Shown here one piece after another: positions 63,448 through 64,000 of a DNA stretch of 64,000 nt. The translations under genes and the position numbers were made by a program. The stretch comes from Thermohalobaculum sp039822785 (GTDB lineage Bacteria; Pseudomonadota; Alphaproteobacteria; Rhodobacterales; Rhodobacteraceae), in the NCBI GenBank assembly GCA_039822785.1, contig JBCBMO010000001.1:124001-188000 (forward strand). The letters are read 5' to 3'. The notes below the pieces were generated by a model. That model was not told the DNA's origin. It searched no databases and saw nothing but the letters and a program-made list of their open reading frames with translations. Each line of letters opens with the position of its first letter. Within the stretch, counting starts at the first letter, position 1.

Positions 63448-63480
63448 TGTTGGCCGGCGTGGCGCTTGCCGAGCGGTGAT

Positions 63481-63520
63481 AGGGCCGCCGGCCCGGTTTG
63501 GTGCGAGGGCCGCCGGCCCG
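63481..63520. repeat. Two direct copies of a GC palindrome after cckA
   Basis: AGGGCCGCCGGCCCG occurs at 63481-63495 and 63506-63520. Each copy is itself a hairpin (GGGCC-GCC-GGCCC). There is no T-run; a Rho-type terminator or repeat element is possible. Confidence 0.65.
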
Positions 63521-63684
63521 CCCTGCAGCGATGCTGAGGCACACCCCCTAAACACGCCGTGAACCTTCCGTCCTTCGGCGCGGTTTGCCACCCGTTGGAC
63601 GTGCTTAACCGCGTGTTCACCACGATGGCGCGAGGCTGCCTCGATCGCCGATGCGATGCCGCGATTGGTCCTGTTCTCCCCCCG

Positions 63685-63709
63685 GCAAATGTGCGAACAT
63701 TTGCTGAAC
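63685..63709 (+). promoter_or_regulatory. LexA (SOS) box upstream of recA, overlapping a palindrome
   Basis: GAAC-N7-GAAC at 63695-63709 is the alphaproteobacterial LexA direct-repeat operator (reverse complement GTTC-N7-GTTC). It overlaps a perfect inverted repeat, GCAAATGT-GCGA-ACATTTGC, at 63685-63704. It sits 50-90 bases upstream of recA, where SOS repression is expected. Confidence 0.8.
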
Positions 63710-63773
63710 AGCGGCGAATTGAATCGCCCGGTCGAGCATGCGATGAGAGGTTGAGGCAGTGGATCAGACAATC

Positions 63774-64000
63774 ATGAAACTGGACGAGAGGCGGGCCATG
63801 GATAAGCAGAAGGCGCTCGACAGCGCCCTGGCGCAGATCGAGCGGAGCTTTGGCAAGGGCTCGATCATGAAGCTCGGCCAGCAGGGCGCCTCGATGGATA
63901 TCGAGGCGACGTCTACCGGCTCGCTCGGCCTCGATGTTGCCCTTGGCATCGGTGGTCTGCCCAAGGGGCGGATCGTCGAGATCTACGGGCCGGAGAGCTC
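63774..64000 (+). CDS. recA: Recombinase RecA (partial, C-terminus outside window)
   Basis: RecA catalyses strand exchange and activates the SOS response by promoting LexA self-cleavage. The visible N-terminus reads MDKQKALDSALAQIERSFGK and then GSIMKLG, SLGLDVALGIGGLPKGRIVE and IYGPESS, the start of the Walker A loop GPESSGKT. The gene runs off the right edge. Three in-frame starts are possible (GTG 63759, ATG 63774, ATG 63798); I chose 63774. Upstream sits a LexA box, fitting SOS control. Confidence 0.95.
   Translation, partial: MKLDERRAMDKQKALDSALAQIERSFGKGSIMKLGQQGASMDIEATSTGSLGLDVALGIGGLPKGRIVEIYGPES

Larger units (their letters stand above)
63448..63773. other. cckA-recA intergenic region
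   Basis: About 325 bases with no gene. It holds two direct palindromic repeats (63481-63520), a TTAACC string at 63605-63610 that could be a CtrA half-site, and a LexA box with an overlapping palindrome before recA. Confidence 0.6.

Overview
The window looks like a chromosomal segment of an alphaproteobacterium of the Rhodobacteraceae (Rhodobacterales). The evidence is the very GC-rich coding sequence, a complete gene transfer agent (GTA) cluster of the Rhodobacter capsulatus type next to cysE, a CckA-type hybrid kinase directly upstream of recA, an alphaproteobacterial direct-repeat LexA box (GAAC-N7-GAAC) before recA, and several secreted proteins with a VPLPA-type C-terminal sorting signal. 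It is mostly core genome with a few accessory patches. No rRNA, tRNA, CRISPR array or insertion sequence was found.

Layout. 1-6 kb: a partial sulfotransferase, a UPF0114 membrane protein, a secreted protein, a likely frameshifted remnant, the GTPase der, and a large membrane protein of unknown function. 6-13.4 kb, all minus strand: an SDR oxidoreductase and purF; then, upstream of a clear terminator, a run mlaE-mlaF-small membrane protein-PqiA-like-small membrane protein-radA-cvpA. 13.6-15.2 kb: an accessory patch with a VPLPA-CTERM protein and an AT-richer pair of small genes, the second of which appears frameshifted. 15.3-18 kb: alr and dnaB. 18.2-22 kb: secreted proteins and the ribosomal operon rpsF-rpsR-rplI, closed by a strong terminator. 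22.2-31.6 kb: fatty-acid and cell-wall genes (fabD, fabG, acpP, fabF, mltG) interrupted by an MFS transporter and by four VPLPA-CTERM genes, three of them a tandem array with near-identical ends and diverged, AT-rich centres.

31.8-46.7 kb: the GTA structural operon, from small terminase to the megatron baseplate protein, plus a DUF2793 tail-fibre-like gene. The megatron carries an apparent lectin-like insertion. No integrase, lysogeny or replication genes accompany it, so it is a domesticated particle rather than an intact prophage. 46.8-54.8 kb: cysE, a tandem-domain universal stress protein, a folate/one-carbon cluster (pterin-binding methyltransferase, MetF-like protein, PF13769 protein, and divergent metF), ppx and rlmE. 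55-64 kb: an alpha/beta hydrolase, speB, guaB, an AT-richer ATP-grasp-like gene of foreign appearance, rsmB, cckA and the start of recA.

Functional links. In R. capsulatus the CckA-ChpT-CtrA phosphorelay and the SOS regulator LexA influence GTA production. Here the GTA operon, cckA and a LexA-boxed recA lie within about 32 kb of each other. The fab genes supply fatty-acid synthesis around AcpP, and the folate cluster probably feeds methyl groups to methionine. Functions are assigned from recognised motifs and family knowledge; no database search was run.
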